64,000 nucleotides of DNA, taken from assembly GCF_030867095.1 (NCBI RefSeq), contig NC_081824.1, positions 167,036,933 through 167,100,932 on the forward strand, in the 5' to 3' direction. The stretch is from Alligator mississippiensis. Lineage: Eukaryota; Chordata; Crocodylia; Alligatoridae. Below the pieces are notes generated by a model. It was given only the letters and a program-made list of their open reading frames with translations. It had not been told where the DNA came from and made no database searches. Below are positions 61,801 through 64,000 of the stretch, one piece after another. The translations under genes and the position numbers were made by a program. Numbering within the stretch: the first letter of the stretch is position 1; each line of letters opens with the position of its first letter.

Positions 61801-62600
61801 TGGTCTCTTGATGCTAGTTCTAATGTGCCAGACTTCACACGTGTTCCTTGCAAGGGTGGCTGAAGTCTTTTTACTTACCAACCATCACTTGGATGTGAAG
61901 GTGAAGGACCTGTGGGATACCTTCTCCTCATTAGATTGGTGCAAAATTAGGCTTATGCAAGCAATAAAGTTCTCTTGTGAAGATACTATTGAGCAATGCT
62001 TCCACACACAACTGGGAACTCACCTAGACATGAGTCTTGTGTGGGAAGGTCTCTGGTCTTCCCAACTATCTTGAAGCTCAGAGCTGTATTTATAGCATAC
62101 ATAGTATTTACATTTTTGCTGTAGGGATCCACAGTGATGAGAGAAAACACTACTGTCATATGTTGTGTCAGTGGACAAAAACAGTCATCCTTTTGCCAGA
62201 AAACTCTTCAACGCTGGTGCCTAGATTCAGGTGGTACCAGTGGGAACCTAGTGATCAGCTCTGCAAACTATTTTCAGATAGCCATTTGCAGTCTGCTCAT
62301 GGCTGTCTGTCCAAAAATGCATGTATTCTTCACAGAACAGAAAACGAAATGCCATGTATTTTGCCGCAGAGGAGATTTGAGCCTTGGTTTCTTGTCAGAC
62401 ATGTTACTTAATTTGTGGACATCATGCCTACATGCTGATCTCATTAATGCCAAGTGTTGTCAGGAAACATGAACACTATTTTAGCTTCAATGTTTGTGGT
62501 AGCCTCAGCTTGAGCTGGACAGTTTTGCTGTTTGAATCCTGATGACTTTGTCAGCTCGGCCTCTGATCATGCTACTTGTTTTACCTCATGATGTTTAGTC
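58800..62600 (+). mobile_element. Decayed DIRS-like (tyrosine-recombinase) retroelement fossil, approximate extent
   Basis: Around 61440-61900 the plus strand shows reverse-transcriptase-like text of the DIRS type: an LAMATKVF-like block, a YVDDYLI palm motif near 61550 and a following block resembling the post-palm region, spread over more than one frame. It is broken in several places and far from intact. Upstream text (59600-59790) may be from its gag-like part. Flanks are not defined. It sits in BIRC6 intron 1 in sense orientation. Family assignment rests on motif order only. Confidence 0.45.
59565..59880 (+). repeat. Segment with an inverted paralogue at 53540-53900 (copy 2)
   Basis: Blocks TTGGCCTCCTAGAAGTATAC, GAAAACTAGCAAGGGACAGA, ACCTGATGAGAG and CAGTGGTTCTCAACC with CCTTGGAAAATGCCAGCTCT follow the same order as the minus strand of 53540-53900. 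The two copies flank BIRC6 exon 1 in opposite orientations. Confidence 0.7.
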
Positions 62601-62962
62601 AAATGAAAGTCGACCATATACTTAGATCTAACATTCTTACCTGCTGGCTGGTTGGTTGATTACTATGAAAATAAGCTGTTTGAATGAAATCTAAAACATT
62701 TTTGTACATAGCAGAGAACCTTTACTGGACTCTTAGCAGCAAAATGAAGAGGCTTTTTCTCTTGGTAGCACATCTTCTATCTATCTTGGAATCTTGTTTC
62801 TGCAGTTCTGGGCTCTTGAATATTCCTGAACATTTTTCACCCATCAGTTTCATAAGAGCATATTTTACATAGCATGTTATTCTAAACATTATTCTCCAAC
62901 TTGGGCCAATATTTTCCCAACCTACAATTTCCTGTTCCTTCCTGAGACCTCAGTATAATGTC

Positions 62963-63151
62963 CAGAGCAGACCCTAGGGGTGTGCAGGGCCCAGGGCATA
63001 TCAGCCTGTGCAGGGGTGGTGAGTGGCTAGAGCGTGAATAGAGTGGTAGCGCCCTCAGTGGGGCCTTTACGGCACTGTCCATGGGGCCCCCCCGCAAAGC
63101 GCAGGGCCCGGAGCAGTCACCCTGTTTTACCCCTCCCAAGGGACAGCTCTG
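62963..63151. mobile_element. hAT MITE with perfect 8-bp target duplication
   Basis: Ends CAGAGCAGACCCTAGGGG and CCAAGGGACAGCTCTG are flanked by ATAATGTC at 62955-62962 and 63152-63159. It is a 189-bp, GC-rich, non-coding element. Confidence 0.85.
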
Positions 63152-63498
63152 ATAATGTCAGCCAGCTTAATGAGACTGTCTTGAATACTTATTAACCCAT
63201 CCTTTTTAACAAGTGTCGGTGGAAGACATTTTGTGGCCATAACATAAGTGTGAAGGATATGAAAAATGTAGGACCATATGGAACACTCTAAGGTGGAGCA
63301 GTCATAAAGATCAGAATAGTCTGAGATCTTTAAATAACTAAGGTTGTTTCTGACCTTTAAGTTAAGTCAGTTGATTTGTCCTTCCAGTTGTTTTTCCATG
63401 CTATGCTCAGGCCAGTGGGAAACAGAAACTGTGTTCCTTTGTGTGGTCAGGGCTCTTTAACCTAGACAGGAAAAAGCCCTCCAGGCTGTTTTCTACAC

Positions 63499-63700
63499 CA
63501 GTGTTTCTCAGCCACTGGTGGGACATGAAGTTCATGTAGGTGGGACTTCAACTGATTCGAAAATGTCCATTAATGATTAATGTAAACGTAAAAATATACT
63601 TCTTGGAAAAAGTGGGGTTTTATTTTTATCATGGTGAGACCAGGGTGTTTTGACAAAATGGTTGGTAGGGACATAAGGTGCAAAAGTTTGAGAACCGCTG
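63499..63700. mobile_element. hAT MITE with 8-bp target duplication
   Basis: Ends CAGTGTTTCTCAGCCACTGG and AAAAGTTTGAGAACCGCTG are flanked by TTCTACAC (63491-63498) and CTCTACAC (63701-63708), 7 of 8 identical. It is a 202-bp non-coding element. 63709-64000 is intron with nothing recognised. Confidence 0.8.
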
Positions 63701-64000
63701 CTCTACACTACTTAATAGTCCTAGCAAATAGGGTTAAGAGTGAAAACATTTCCACTCAAAGATTTTTCTAAATGGGTATCTGACTGTATTAGATCTAGCT
63801 ATTACATAACAGGACCTATCTATACATGCTGGAACCCATTCTTCTAGGGCTCAGGCAGTTTCTGTGTCTTCTCTAGGAAACATCCATATTTCAGAAATTT
63901 GCAGGGCTGCTACATGACGATTGTTCCACAGTTTGTTCACTGGTTTTTGTTTTTAGACTTCTGGATCAGTGCTTGCATTGGTAGAACTTTCAGGATTTGT

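Noticed and set aside
56473-64000. Search for BIRC6 exon 2 (expected text KPGGQVKCQYISAVDKVLFV)
   Set aside because: Not found in any plus-strand frame; intron 1 extends beyond the window.

Overview
The window looks like a reptilian, most likely crocodilian, nuclear genome segment. It holds three host genes in the order and orientation of the conserved NLRC4 - YIPF4 - BIRC6 block (human 2p22.3): the 5' half of NLRC4 on the minus strand, all six coding exons of YIPF4 on the plus strand, and the first coding exon of BIRC6 on the plus strand. The remainder is intron and intergenic DNA filled with old interspersed repeats. Antisense CR1-type LINE pieces, a very high density of non-autonomous hAT elements (several with clean 8-bp target duplications), Tigger-like mariner elements, solo LTRs and a decayed DIRS-like retroelement fit a crocodilian better than a bird or mammal. 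The species call is inference.

Layout. 1-354 is the end of a hAT element and 780-3556 is an antisense LINE split by a 1.7-kb DNA transposon. 3987-15424 holds four NLRC4 exons (two LRR-region exons, the large NACHT exon and the CARD exon) separated by TE-rich introns. All three complete introns here are phase 1, and the last ~190 residues (C-terminal LRRs) lie left of the window. 15425-30860 is upstream or intergenic DNA made largely of nested repeats: a solo LTR at 16.9-17.8 kb, hAT elements at 18.1-20.2 kb and 23.9-26.2 kb, a second copy of the 1.7-1.9-kb DNA transposon at 21.9-23.75 kb, and two LTR-type fossils at 26.8-28.95 kb. 30890-31560 is a CpG island carrying the YIPF4 promoter. YIPF4 runs from 31483 (ATG) to 49799 (stop), followed by a long AT-rich 3' UTR. 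55800-56620 is the BIRC6 CpG island, with exon 1 at 56214-56472. The rest to 64000 is BIRC6 intron 1, which carries a DIRS-like fossil and further hAT elements.

Function. NLRC4 is the cytosolic inflammasome adaptor/ATPase that couples NAIP sensors to caspase-1. YIPF4 is a five-span Golgi/ER membrane protein of the Yip1 family. BIRC6 (BRUCE/Apollon) is a giant IAP-E2/E3 ubiquitin ligase. They are neighbours by conserved synteny, not an operon-like unit. I found no convincing new biological system. The observations most worth a second look are a probable NLRC4 start codon split by an intron, an acidic replacement around the NLRC4 Ser533 phosphosite, an out-of-frame upstream ATG in BIRC6, a DNA transposon that seems to carry a piece of YIPF4 intron 2, duplicated TE-plus-flank blocks, and a retroelement fossil with an in-frame 30-bp repeat.
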